In this document: one piece after another, positions 1 through 8,650 of the stretch
How positions within the stretch are numbered: the first letter of the stretch is position 1
Layout of the letters: each line of letters starts with the position of its first letter
NCBI GenBank assembly: GCA_001770955.1
Contig: MESL01000002.1
Coordinates: 49,593 to 113,592 of the forward strand
Source: Burkholderiales bacterium RIFCSPLOWO2_12_FULL_65_40
GTDB lineage: Bacteria > Pseudomonadota > Gammaproteobacteria > Burkholderiales > Burkholderiaceae_C
Length of the DNA stretch: 64,000 nucleotides
Direction of reading: 5' to 3'
Position numbers and translations under genes: made by a program
The notes under the pieces: generated by a model
Databases searched by the model: none
Told to the model about the DNA's origin: nothing
What the model saw: the letters and a program-made list of their open reading frames with translations, nothing else

Positions 1-185
<185 letters not shown>

Positions 186-189
<4 letters not shown>

Positions 190-1046
190 GTGCTTTCCTG
201 ATGAGTCGCCAGTTCATCGCTCCCTAGGGAAGGCGTATCAGCGATCAAGCCACGCCCGCTCTCGTCTTCATAGTACGTGTACACCCCGACTCGGATGCGC
301 GCGGTGCCAGAGCCCTCCGCATGCTGATAAGCCTGCGTCATCTCCTTGACCAACTTGTAATGCACGGCATCCCAGTGCTCACGGGCCAAACGATGAATGC
401 GCTCACACTCCTGCAACGGGATTCCTGTTGCAAATACGGCTCGCTCCAACATGCGAGGCTCCCGACCAAGGGTGTTGCCCACCGCCGCCAGTAGATGATC
501 CCTGGCATTGTCGCCCACAAAGGCCAGCATGTCGCGCAGGCTGTCCACCGGAACAAAAGAATCACCCCGAAGTTCGACCGATTCGCCTTGCACATCGACC
601 ATGCCCAAGCGCACCAGCTCCTCCAGAACGGCCCGGTGGTGGACATCACCCCGCGCCGCCAAGCGGGCCAGCAACTCAAATGAGGGGCCATCACCGCAAT
701 CCATGATGGGCAAGCGACGGCGCTCCGGATCATCAGTGACCAGTTGCAACCACGCCGTATAGGCCTTGGTGACAGCAGAACCTTCCGTATGCGGCAAGGT
801 ATCGCGCGTTTCACGCACCCGCGCCGTGACTTCCTTGCGGTTCAGACCCGTTGTCATGGATAGCTGACTCAGGTTGGGATGCCCTACCCCCTTGGCATTC
901 CAGAGGTGACGGGCCTCCTCTAGCAACAGCTGGCGCAGCACATCCTCTAACTGCACGTGCTTGAGCCCCATGGCCAACGCCAACCGTACCGCTGGCCGCA
1001 GTATCCGGGCAATGGCTGACTGGGTCCAGGACAAACGCTCGTGCAT
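186..1046 (-). CDS. DUF6502 family protein, putative HTH-containing
   Basis: This encodes 286 residues. The N-terminus (about residues 12-50, with ILRPAVRLALAMG) and the following LSMTTGLNRKEVTARV segment (about 61-76), which looks like a helix-turn-helix with a recognition helix, match my memory of the DUF6502 family. The rest is helical, with no catalytic motif that I can name. There is no signal peptide, so it should be cytoplasmic. Its TGA overlaps the ATG of the lipoprotein gene downstream, so the two are translationally coupled and probably act in one process. The start ATG at 1046 precedes the conserved N-terminal motif by only a few residues. The biochemical role is unknown; a regulator of the partner lipoprotein is speculation. 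Confidence 0.75.
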
Positions 1047-1129
1047 GAAAGTTCGGGAAAAAGCGGATTGTGCGTGGTTTTACGTATGTGGAGCCCATTC
1101 CGCTTACCGTTGCACACAAAAGCAACACT

Positions 1130-1159
1130 AATTGCCCGAACACATGAAATCAGGCAATT
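1130..1159. promoter_or_regulatory. Inverted repeat in the DUF6502/pilE divergent intergenic region
   Basis: Perfect 7-bp arms AATTGCC (1130-1136) and GGCAATT (1153-1159) are separated by 16 bp. They sit in the AT-richer 247-bp region between the divergent DUF6502 and pilE genes. Spacing and symmetry fit a dimeric regulator site, but no regulator is identified. I found no convincing sigma-54 or sigma-70 promoter nearby. Confidence 0.35.
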
Positions 1160-1293
1160 CCGTTTATCTACCGAATTGCGCCGCTCATCCTTGTTGGGAC
1201 TACACTTCATTGATATGTGATTTTTTCCCATGTACATTTTGCAAAACACAGGAGTGATAGGCACGTAGCCATTCACATCCCAGGAGGATCCAA

Positions 1294-1683
1294 ATGCAGC
1301 GAAACGCTGGCTTCACTCTCATTGAAATGCTGATCACGGTCGCAGTGCTCAGCATATTGGCGGCCATTGCATACCCCTCTTATCAGGATCAGGTTCGCAA
1401 GTCCCGTCGCGCAGAAGCGCAATCCTTGCTGATGGACATCGGAACCCGCCAACAGCAGCGCCTGCTGGATGTACGCAGCTACGCGGCATCGACAGCTGAG
1501 TTGAACGTCAACATGCCATCGTCTGTGAGGCCGCACTACACCATCACTATGGTGGCGCCTGCGAGCACCCCTCCCTCTTTCACCGTCACGGCCACTCCAA
1601 AGCCCGGTCAAGACAAAGACAAGTGCGGAACGTTGACCCTGAATAACGCTGGAGCCAAGACCCCGGCCAGTGGCTGTTGGTGA
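1294..1683 (+). CDS. pilE: Type IV minor pilin PilE
   Basis: This 129-residue class III prepilin has a six-residue leader (MQRNAG) followed by FTLIEMLITVAV, the PilD cleavage/N-methylation site with Glu at +5. It has a single N-terminal hydrophobic helix and two C-terminal cysteines (C111, C128) able to form the D-region disulfide loop. AGGAGG at 1282-1287 is ideally placed before the ATG. It heads the pilE-fimT-pilV-pilW-pilX-pilY1 operon, so it is a minor (priming or core) pilin rather than the major PilA. It acts in the inner membrane and pilus fibre. The D-loop and the position in the operon favour PilE over a ComP-type pilin. Confidence 0.88.
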   Translation: MQRNAGFTLIEMLITVAVLSILAAIAYPSYQDQVRKSRRAEAQSLLMDIGTRQQQRLLDVRSYAASTAELNVNMPSSVRPHYTITMVAPASTPPSFTVTATPKPGQDKDKCGTLTLNNAGAKTPASGCW

Positions 1684-1696
1684 CAGGAGCAAGGCC

Positions 1697-2185
1697 ATGC
1701 ATGCCCACCTTTCACGCACGCGCCATGTCAGCCGAGGCTTCACGTTGATTGAGTTGATGATCACCGTGGCGGTGCTCGCCGTGCTGGTGGCCATCGCTGC
1801 GCCGTCTTTCCGGGAGATCCTGGAATCACAGCGTATGCGTGCTGCTGCTTTCGACCTCATGGCGGACCTGACATTGGCACGTAACGAAGCGCTGAAGCGC
1901 GGCAACATCCCCGCGCCAGTGACTCTGACCCCCGCATCTGCCAACTGGGTAGAGGGCTGGAGCATGACCGTCGGCACGGAAGTTCTCAGCCAGAGAAACA
2001 AGGTGGGGTCGGGCGTGACGCTGATCGGCCCCGCCACTCTCACCTTCGACCGCAACGGACGCGTTTCCAACACCACCGATGTGACAAGGTTCTCCCTGAC
2101 CAACACCAGCGGCAAGCGCAAGCGCTGCATCTCTCTAGACCCCTCTGGCCGCCCCAAGAGTTCGACCACGGAGTGCCCGGCATGA
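1697..2185 (+). CDS. fimT: Type IV minor pilin FimT/FimU (GspH-like)
   Basis: This encodes 162 residues with a 14-residue basic leader ending in Gly, then FTLIELMITVAVL with Glu at +5. The soluble part has the GspH/FimT look (LTLARNEALKRG and a C-terminal disulfide-capable CISL...TECPA). I chose the ATG at 1697 because AGGAG at 1685-1689 precedes it by 7 bp; an upstream in-frame GTG at 1670 would lie inside pilE. In GspH-like pilins the role is to prime pilus assembly with PilV, PilW and PilX; some FimT proteins bind DNA during transformation. The C-terminus overlaps the pilV start. Confidence 0.85.
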   Translation: MHAHLSRTRHVSRGFTLIELMITVAVLAVLVAIAAPSFREILESQRMRAAAFDLMADLTLARNEALKRGNIPAPVTLTPASANWVEGWSMTVGTEVLSQRNKVGSGVTLIGPATLTFDRNGRVSNTTDVTRFSLTNTSGKRKRCISLDPSGRPKSSTTECPA

Positions 2186-2727
2186 CGACGCAGAATGCAA
2201 CCCAACAAGGTGTCGCCCTGATCGAGGCATTGATCGCCATGCTGATCGTGGCATTTGGCGTGCTGGGCTTTGTCGGTCTGCAGGCCCGGACCACCGTGGC
2301 GAATCTGGAGGGCTACCAGCGCTCGCAGGCACTGATTTTGGTCAACGACATGGCCGAGCGCATGAACCTCAACCGGGCCAATGCGATGTCGTACGTGAGC
2401 AATAACATCGGCGCCACCGATCCCGGCAACTGCAGCGGTTCTGCCCTGACCGCAGCTCAAAAAGACCTTTGCGAATGGGCAGCGCTCATTCGGGGCGCCG
2501 CCGAAACGCAGGGATCTACCCAGGTCGGTGCCATGCTCAATGCGCGCGGTTGCATCACGAACCCAGCCGCCAACCAGTATCTCCTCGCGCTGGCTTGGCA
2601 AGGAGTCCAGGCCAGCGGGGCACCCGTGAACACTTGCGGCAAGGACGCCTACAGCAGCGAAGACATGCGCCGCGTTGTCACAGTGGTCGTACAGATCGCC
2701 AACCTGTCTCCTCCGGCTGCACCATGA
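2182..2727 (+). CDS. pilV: Type IV minor pilin PilV
   Basis: This encodes 181 residues. The leader MTTQNATQQG is followed by VALIEALIAMLIVAFGVLG, with Glu at +5 and the long hydrophobic helix typical of PilV/GspI. The PilV-type segment 'GLQARTTVANLEGYQRSQAL' follows the helix. Four cysteines lie in the globular domain. The ATG at 2182 overlaps the fimT TGA (ATGA), which settles the start. It should form part of the minor pilin priming complex at the pilus tip together with PilW, PilX and PilY1. Confidence 0.88.
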   Translation: MTTQNATQQGVALIEALIAMLIVAFGVLGFVGLQARTTVANLEGYQRSQALILVNDMAERMNLNRANAMSYVSNNIGATDPGNCSGSALTAAQKDLCEWAALIRGAAETQGSTQVGAMLNARGCITNPAANQYLLALAWQGVQASGAPVNTCGKDAYSSEDMRRVVTVVVQIANLSPPAAP

Positions 2728-3830
2728 AACTCAACACTTCCTCCTATCGCCATGCGTCTCTGCTCCGGGCTTCCGCCCGAGTGCGGGGTTTTTCGCTGGT
2801 CGAGCTTATGGTGGGCATGGCCATCGGTCTGGTGCTGATCGCCGGCCTGTCCCTGCTTTTCGCCAACACCAGCCAGTCGGGCAATGAACTGAACAAGAGC
2901 ATTCGGCAAATCGAGAACGGTCGCTACGCCATGGACCTGCTGCACGACGATCTGATGCTGGCTGGCTACTATGGTGAAGTCCCGTCAGACAGTCTGGCCA
3001 CATCCAGCCCCGACCTGTGTGCGACAAGTGGCGCAATCACCCTCGGCTGGGACACCACAATCCCAAGCACACCGCAGGTTCCACCACCCATCGTGGGCCT
3101 ATCCGACAGCGAGGCCTCGGCACTCACATGCCTTCCCAACCGACTGGCTGGCACCCGTGCGTTTGCGGTTCGTAGACTGGACACGGATACCGTGGCACCC
3201 GACTCCATCAAGACAACCGATGTTTTGTATGTGCAGACATCCCGCTGCGTGTCCGATCCGGCAACATCCCCCTTCATTGCATCCGCTGACCCCAACGCAC
3301 TGACACTTAAAGAAAAGGACTGCGCCACACTGAGCTCCGCTCGCAAATACATCTCGCGCATTTACTACATCGCAAGTTGCAGCGAATGCGGCACAGGCGC
3401 AGATACAGTGCCCACGCTGAAAATGGCGGAGTTGCGTGACAGCAAGATGGATGTTATTCCGCTGGCCGAGGGTATTGAGAACATGGTTCTCGAATACGGA
3501 TTCGACACCACAGACCCGCTGGATCCTGACCCCGCTACCAATGCCAGCAAAGGGGTGCCAGACACCTTCCTGACTGCCCTCAGTGGCACCGTGGGTGCTC
3601 GCGATAACAACTGGGCCAATGTCGTCGCTGCACGTGTGCATCTGCTATCGCGCACAACCGAGCAGTCCAGGGGCTACAACGACACAGGGAAGGACTATGT
3701 CCTCGGCCCAGTCACCATCAATGGCGATACCAGCGGCTTCAAACGCCGGGTATATACCAGCACCGTGCGCATCATCAACGTCGCTGGCCGACGTGAGACG
3801 CCTCCACCAGCTCCAGCGGCTTCATCATGA
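2724..3830 (+). CDS. pilW: Type IV minor pilin PilW
   Basis: This encodes 368 residues. A 22-residue leader ending in RG precedes FSLVELMVGMAIGLVLIAG (Glu at +5). The helix continues into 'NGRYAMDLLHDDLMLAGYYGE', a characteristic PilW segment. The globular domain is large, as in PilW/GspJ. The ATG at 2724 overlaps the pilV TGA (ATGA). The open frame extends upstream into pilV, but only this start gives a prepilin leader. The predicted role is in the tip-associated minor pilin complex that connects pilins with the PilY1 adhesin. Confidence 0.88.
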   Translation: MKLNTSSYRHASLLRASARVRGFSLVELMVGMAIGLVLIAGLSLLFANTSQSGNELNKSIRQIENGRYAMDLLHDDLMLAGYYGEVPSDSLATSSPDLCATSGAITLGWDTTIPSTPQVPPPIVGLSDSEASALTCLPNRLAGTRAFAVRRLDTDTVAPDSIKTTDVLYVQTSRCVSDPATSPFIASADPNALTLKEKDCATLSSARKYISRIYYIASCSECGTGADTVPTLKMAELRDSKMDVIPLAEGIENMVLEYGFDTTDPLDPDPATNASKGVPDTFLTALSGTVGARDNNWANVVAARVHLLSRTTEQSRGYNDTGKDYVLGPVTINGDTSGFKRRVYTSTVRIINVAGRRETPPPAPAASS

Positions 3831-4408
3831 AAACCAACGCATCCCAACGTGGCGCCACTTTGGTGGTGGCATTGATCTTTTTGGTTCTGATGAGCCTTTT
3901 TGCCATCAGCGCGTTCAATAGTTCCAGCAGCAACCTGCGCATTGTGGGCAACAGCCAGGCGACTCAGGAAAGTCTCTCTGCGGCCCAGATGGCGGTGGAG
4001 TCCACCATCAGCACCCCAGAGTTCCACAAGAACCCCTTGGGCGTCGCCGCAGTACCGATCAATGTGGACATGAACGGTGATGGAACACCGGAATACACAG
4101 CGTCGATCAAACCGGCCCCCAACTGCTACCGCGCCAAACCCATCCTGCCCAGCGAACTACCGGCCGCTCCCAAAAACGCCGCAACGGCTGACATCTGGGC
4201 ACCCTGCAGGCCGCCCGTCCGGTCGGGCGGAACGTTTATCGACTCCGAAGCCCCGGTAACGAGCACGGATCCGGAGAGTTGCGCCAACAGCGAATGGAAT
4301 GTCCGTGCCGAAGTCACTGACGCAGCCACGCAAACACAGGTCTCGGTGAACCAGGGCGTGGCCGTGATTGTCTTCGGCAATGAAGTTTCGACTTACTGCA
4401 CCAAATAA
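3827..4408 (+). CDS. pilX: Type IV pilus assembly protein PilX
   Basis: This encodes 193 residues. The N-terminus is MKTNASQRGATLVVALIFL with no Glu at +5, which is usual for PilX/GspK-like pilins placed at the tip. A single hydrophobic helix is followed by 'RIVGNSQATQESLSAAQMA', a typical PilX segment. Six cysteines are visible in the globular part, including one next to the C-terminus. The ATG at 3827 overlaps the pilW TGA (ATGA). It probably links the pilin shaft to PilY1, encoded immediately downstream. Confidence 0.87.
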   Translation: MKTNASQRGATLVVALIFLVLMSLFAISAFNSSSSNLRIVGNSQATQESLSAAQMAVESTISTPEFHKNPLGVAAVPINVDMNGDGTPEYTASIKPAPNCYRAKPILPSELPAAPKNAATADIWAPCRPPVRSGGTFIDSEAPVTSTDPESCANSEWNVRAEVTDAATQTQVSVNQGVAVIVFGNEVSTYCTK

Positions 4409-4424
4409 AAGCGAGGACCGCAAT

Positions 4425-7400
4425 ATGTCACACACTCATTCTTTCAGCATGCGTTCATGGGCCACTCTGACGTTCGGCCTTGCGCTGTCGTTTCCTGCTT
4501 TCTCGCAATTTACCAGCGACATAGACGTCTACACGAGTGCCGGCTCTGGCTCGGTGTCGAACGTGCTTTTCGTTCTCGATAGCTCCGCCAATTGGAATGC
4601 GAACTTGAAGCATGACTGCGTCTATGCCGATGGCAGTGGAGCACCCAGCAAAGGTCCAACCAAAGGCGGGATGGAGCAATGTGCGCTGTATAACGTCATA
4701 AATTCCCTCCAACCAAATGCCGATGGTTCTGCGCCTTTCAATATCGGTTTCATGGTTTTCAATGAGACCAATGTAGATACAGGGGCACGTGTCATTCAAG
4801 CACTGACCCCTCTCACTTCCACTGGCAAGGAAACGTTGAAGACGTTTATCAAAAAACTTGATCAAAACCAGTCGCCGGCGCCCACATCGTATGCGTTGGC
4901 AATGCATGAGGCGGGCCTGTATTTTTCACAAGAATCGCCATTCTCGGGCCAACGGGTCGGTGTATTGCCATACGACCGGAATGCGTTCAATGGTGGCAAA
5001 TATGCACTCCCCTTCGGGTCGGATTGTGGGAAAAATTACATCATTATGATCGCCAATGGCCCACCACAGGGGGATCAAACCAAAAACGAAGTCATGCAGG
5101 CCATGCTTGCCGCGTCGGGCGGCAGTACCGCGCCGATCACCTACCCTGCAGGCACTGTAGACCCCAAGGATGCCGCCAACTGGACTGATGAGTACGCGCG
5201 CTTCCTCAATGGAAACCTCCGCAGCAGCACAGCCACATCAGCTCTCGCTACCACCTATGCCATCGCGGTCACGGGAGCCTCAAGCGATAAGGCTAGTTAT
5301 CCGAATATTTTCCAAGGCGTTGCGAATGCTGGGGGTGGAGATTTTTATGAAGCCAAGAATTCTCTCGCACTAACCATCGCGCTAGGCAATATATTTAGCC
5401 AATTACAGGCCCAAAACAGCGTATTTTCTTCCGCAAGCCTGCCGGTTAGCGTGAATTCACGCGGCACGTATCTGAATCAGGTTTTCATGGGCATGTTTCG
5501 CCCCGATGGAGACTCAAACCCCCGCTGGCGCGGCAACCTCAAGCAATATCAGTTTGGCTATGACGCCATCAATGATTCGCTATTTTTGGCAGACTCCTCA
5601 GCCACTCCCCAATCAGCGATCAATAGTGCCACCGGATTTATTTCTCCTACCGCAATTTCATTTTGGACCGAAACCAGCACTTTCTGGTCCAACCAAGAAA
5701 TGGGAACCCCTCCAAGCCCATCGGACTCACCCGATGGAGAGGTCGTTGAAAAAGGCGGGGCAGCCCAACAAATTCGCACGGCTTATGCTACGAGCCAGTC
5801 CGCACGAAAAATATACACCTGCCTCAGCTGTGCCAAAGACACTAATCTGGCAACCTCTTCCACCGCGCAATTCTCTACCGCCAACAGCAACAGCATGGTC
5901 ACGATTGCTGCGGACAGCACCGAACGCGATCTGATCATCGGCTGGGTACGCGGTACGGACAACGCGGGTGACGAAAAAGGCCCGGGCGCTCCTACCACCA
6001 TTCGCCCCAGCGTTCATGGGGATGTGCTGCACTCACGCCCCGCAGTGGTCAACTACGGCACCGCAAAAGCTCCTAATATTGTAGTTTTCTACGGTGCCAA
6101 CGACGGTTTGCTCCGTGCGGTGAATGGCAACAAAACGGGGACCGGTGCTGGCCAGGAACTGTGGGGCTTCGTTCCAGAGGAACACTTCGGCAAACTCAAG
6201 CGCCTGCGGGATAACAGCCCCGAGGTCCGCATATCCACCACCACAATCAACGCGGCAGATCCCAAGCCGCCTTTGCTGAAGGATTATTTCGTTGACGGCT
6301 CAATCTCCGTCTACCAAAAAGTGGACAAGGACGGCAACAACACGAAGGTCTACCTCTATTTCACCATGCGTCGGGGCGGGCGTTTCCTCTACGCACTGGA
6401 TGTCACCAACCCTGCCGAACCCAAGTACCTGTGGCGTCGTTCGCACACCGAAACCGACTTTGCCAAGCTGGGCCAGACATGGTCTGAACCACGTGTGGCC
6501 AAGCTGAAGGGCAGGACTGATCCAGTGATCGTGATGGGCGGCGGCTACGATGCTGCTGCAGAAGACTTGGCCACACCGGGCACCACCACGATGGGCAACG
6601 CCGTTTTCGTGCTCGACGCCTTCGATGGAACACTGATCAAACGCTTCGATACCACCCGAAGCGTTCCAGCCGACGTTGGCCTAATGGACTCCGATCTGGA
6701 TGGCTTTACCGATCGCGCCTATGCGGTGGATACCGGTGGCAATATCTACCGCATCGATTTCGAAACCAGTTCATCGACCGACAAAAGTGTCTGGGACATC
6801 TACAAACTGGCCGAACTGGGCGGAGGCGCCCAGCGCAAATTCTTCTTCGCGCCCGATGTGGTTCCCACCCCGACATTCACGGCGATCCTGGTGGGTTCGG
6901 GTGATCGCGAAAAGCCCCTGAAACCGGATGGCTCGGACGCGTTCTTCACGGTATACGACGACCGCATGGCCAAGGGAACGCCAGCCTCGTCCACCACGAT
7001 CACCTCGGTAGGCAAGGTGGGCACGACCCAGAACATGGATGCGGGCTGCTACATCGAGCTGGCCTCCGGTGAAAAGGTGGTGAACGCAGCGACAACCTTC
7101 CGAGGCGTAACCTACTTTGGAACACACAATCCGAACCCGAATCCCGACAAGCCTAAGCTGACATGCACCGCTGATCTTGGAACGGCCAAGAGTTATGCAG
7201 CCCCCCTGTTCTGCCGTAACCCTTACTCCGAGGAGTTGAAGGGCGGAGGCCTACCTCCTAGCCCGGTGGCGGGGTTCGTGGAAATCACCTATACGCCCCC
7301 AGGCAGCAGTGAATCGGTGACCACACAAAAAGACTTCATCATTGGCGCACCCAACACGAAGAAGTCAGCCATTGAAACTGGAAAGTCCACGGGCGCCCTG

Positions 7401-7448
7401 AGCACGCCACGCAAGCGCCGTTACTGGTACCAGGAGAATGCCCGCTAA
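4425..7448 (+). CDS. pilY1: PilY1/PilC-type pilus tip adhesin and assembly factor
   Basis: This encodes 1007 residues. The start at 4425 (preceded by GCGAGGA) gives a signal peptide with cleavage near AFS-Q (about residue 27). The N-terminal half starts with NVLFVLDSSANWN (about 47-58), a von Willebrand A-like strand with a degenerate MIDAS (DxSxN). The C-terminal half carries the Neisseria PilC beta-propeller features: PSVHGDVLHSRPAVVNYG (about 527-544), VFYGANDGLLRAVNG, and a Ca-binding-type loop DSDLDGFTD near 755. It ends in the basic RKRRYWYQENAR. The role is pilus extension, surface adhesion and mechanosensing. The N-terminal half is visibly more AT-rich than the flanking genes, as expected for a fast-diversifying adhesin or a transferred module. 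Confidence 0.88.
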   Translation: MSHTHSFSMRSWATLTFGLALSFPAFSQFTSDIDVYTSAGSGSVSNVLFVLDSSANWNANLKHDCVYADGSGAPSKGPTKGGMEQCALYNVINSLQPNADGSAPFNIGFMVFNETNVDTGARVIQALTPLTSTGKETLKTFIKKLDQNQSPAPTSYALAMHEAGLYFSQESPFSGQRVGVLPYDRNAFNGGKYALPFGSDCGKNYIIMIANGPPQGDQTKNEVMQAMLAASGGSTAPITYPAGTVDPKDAANWTDEYARFLNGNLRSSTATSALATTYAIAVTGASSDKASYPNIFQGVANAGGGDFYEAKNSLALTIALGNIFSQLQAQNSVFSSASLPVSVNSRGTYLNQVFMGMFRPDGDSNPRWRGNLKQYQFGYDAINDSLFLADSSATPQSAINSATGFISPTAISFWTETSTFWSNQEMGTPPSPSDSPDGEVVEKGGAAQQIRTAYATSQSARKIYTCLSCAKDTNLATSSTAQFSTANSNSMVTIAADSTERDLIIGWVRGTDNAGDEKGPGAPTTIRPSVHGDVLHSRPAVVNYGTAKAPNIVVFYGANDGLLRAVNGNKTGTGAGQELWGFVPEEHFGKLKRLRDNSPEVRISTTTINAADPKPPLLKDYFVDGSISVYQKVDKDGNNTKVYLYFTMRRGGRFLYALDVTNPAEPKYLWRRSHTETDFAKLGQTWSEPRVAKLKGRTDPVIVMGGGYDAAAEDLATPGTTTMGNAVFVLDAFDGTLIKRFDTTRSVPADVGLMDSDLDGFTDRAYAVDTGGNIYRIDFETSSSTDKSVWDIYKLAELGGGAQRKFFFAPDVVPTPTFTAILVGSGDREKPLKPDGSDAFFTVYDDRMAKGTPASSTTITSVGKVGTTQNMDAGCYIELASGEKVVNAATTFRGVTYFGTHNPNPNPDKPKLTCTADLGTAKSYAAPLFCRNPYSEELKGGGLPPSPVAGFVEITYTPPGSSESVTTQKDFIIGAPNTKKSAIETGKSTGALSTPRKRRYWYQENAR

Positions 7449-7471
7449 GCTTGGGCCAGATGCCAACGACA

Positions 7472-7498
7472 AGGGCCGACGGATCGTCGGCCCTTTTT
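7472..7498 (+). terminator. Rho-independent terminator after pilY1
   Basis: A perfect 10-bp stem (AGGGCCGACG, 7472-7481; CGTCGGCCCT, 7485-7494) with a GAT loop is followed by TTTTT (7494-7498). It lies 23 bp after the pilY1 stop and ends the pilus operon. In the other orientation it has only a very short U tract, so it is a weaker terminator for rpe. Confidence 0.9.
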
Positions 7499-7525
7499 CA
7501 TGGAGGCACAGAATGGGAGGCTACG

Positions 7526-8209
7526 TCAGGCGCCCAGCTGCCCCCGCATGGCATCGATCACACCCCGGTAGTCGGGCTTGCCAAAAATCGCGCTGCCCGC
7601 CACGAAGGTGTCGGCTCCGGCATCAGCCACGCGGCGGATGTTGTCTTGCTTGATGCCGCCATCGACTTCGAGGCGGATGTCCTTGCCGCAGGCGTCGATG
7701 CGTTTGCGCACGGCCTCGATCTTGCGCAGGGCCGAGTCGATGAAGCTCTGGCCGCCAAAACCCGGGTTGACGCTCATGATGAGAATGAGGTCGATGTCGT
7801 CGATCACCCAGTCGAGCACATCCAGCGGCTCGGCGGGATTGAAAACCAGGCCGGGCTTGACGCCCTTGGCGCGAATCGCCTGGATGCTGCGATGCACATG
7901 GCCTGAGGCGTCCGGGTGGAAGCTGATGTAGTCGGCACCCGCCTCGGCAAAGGCCGCAGCAAGCGCGTCCACGGGCTGGATCATCAGGTGCACGTCGATC
8001 GGCACGGCCAGGCCGGCGGGCGTCTTGGCGTGCGGCTTGAGCGCCTGGCACACCATGGGTCCGAAGGTGAGGTTGGGCACGTAATGGTTGTCCATCACGT
8101 CGAAATGGATCCAGTCGGCACCGGCGGCGATGACGCTCTGCACCTCTTCGCCCAGACGGGCGAAATCGGCGGACAGGATCGAAGGGGCAATGCGGAAGGT
8201 ACGGCTCAT
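7526..8209 (-). CDS. rpe: Ribulose-phosphate 3-epimerase
   Basis: This encodes 227 residues that interconvert D-ribulose-5-phosphate and D-xylulose-5-phosphate in the pentose phosphate and Calvin cycles. Family hallmarks are present: [12 protein letters not shown] at the N-terminus, [18 protein letters not shown] with metal ligands H35 and D37, DVHLMI with H74, [12 protein letters not shown] and LEVDGGI with the catalytic Asp, and GSAIFG at the phosphate site. I start at the ATG at 8209, giving [11 protein letters not shown]; upstream codons in the same frame lie inside apaG. It is divergent from apaG with a gap of only about 33 bp, so promoters must lie within the neighbouring gene or be very compact. 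Confidence 0.95.
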   Translation of the reverse strand: MSRTFRIAPSILSADFARLGEEVQSVIAAGADWIHFDVMDNHYVPNLTFGPMVCQALKPHAKTPAGLAVPIDVHLMIQPVDALAAAFAEAGADYISFHPDASGHVHRSIQAIRAKGVKPGLVFNPAEPLDVLDWVIDDIDLILIMSVNPGFGGQSFIDSALRKIEAVRKRIDACGKDIRLEVDGGIKQDNIRRVADAGADTFVAGSAIFGKPDYRGVIDAMRGQLGA

Positions 8210-8242
8210 ACCGCCATTGTCGCAGTTACCATGCGCCCCATC

Positions 8243-8650
8243 ATGTCCAAGTACCAGTTCGACGTCGAGGTGCAGCCGCAATACCTGCCCGGGCAATCCA
8301 GTCCCGATGCAGGCGTATTCAGCTTTGCCTACACCATCACCATCACGAACGCGGGCGACGTGCCGGCGCAACTGATTTCACGCCACTGGGTCATCTCTGA
8401 CGCCCAGGGGCACACCGAGGAAGTCAAGGGCCTGGGCGTGGTGGGGCAACAACCGCTGCTCAAGCCTGGCGAATCCTTCCAGTATTCCAGTGGCTGCCGT
8501 TTGCGCACGCCCACGGGCACCATGCACGGCAGCTACCACTGCGTGGCCGAAGATGGCGAAGCCTTCACCGCACCGATTGCAATGTTCCTGCTCGAAGCGG
8601 TGGACACCGGTGGGGCGGGTCAACCGCTGGGCGGCCGGGTGCTGCATTGA
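8243..8650 (+). CDS. apaG: ApaG family protein (Co2+/Mg2+ efflux-associated)
   Basis: This encodes 135 residues forming one ApaG/DUF525 beta-sandwich: [17 protein letters not shown] at the N-terminus, [22 protein letters not shown], GEVxxQPLLKPG-like [20 protein letters not shown] and [10 protein letters not shown]. The family is linked to cation resistance and Ap4A-related phenotypes in enterobacteria, but its activity is not settled. A second in-frame ATG lies at 8231; 8243 matches the usual MSKYQF-type start, and neither has a clear Shine-Dalgarno. Its TGA overlaps the TTG start of the downstream membrane protein, so the two are coupled. Confidence 0.9.
   Translation: MSKYQFDVEVQPQYLPGQSSPDAGVFSFAYTITITNAGDVPAQLISRHWVISDAQGHTEEVKGLGVVGQQPLLKPGESFQYSSGCRLRTPTGTMHGSYHCVAEDGEAFTAPIAMFLLEAVDTGGAGQPLGGRVLH

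Noticed and set aside
1273..2601. 442-codon minus-strand open frame across pilE-fimT-pilV
   Set aside because: The plus-strand prepilin leaders and overlaps are decisive; the antisense frame has no motif.
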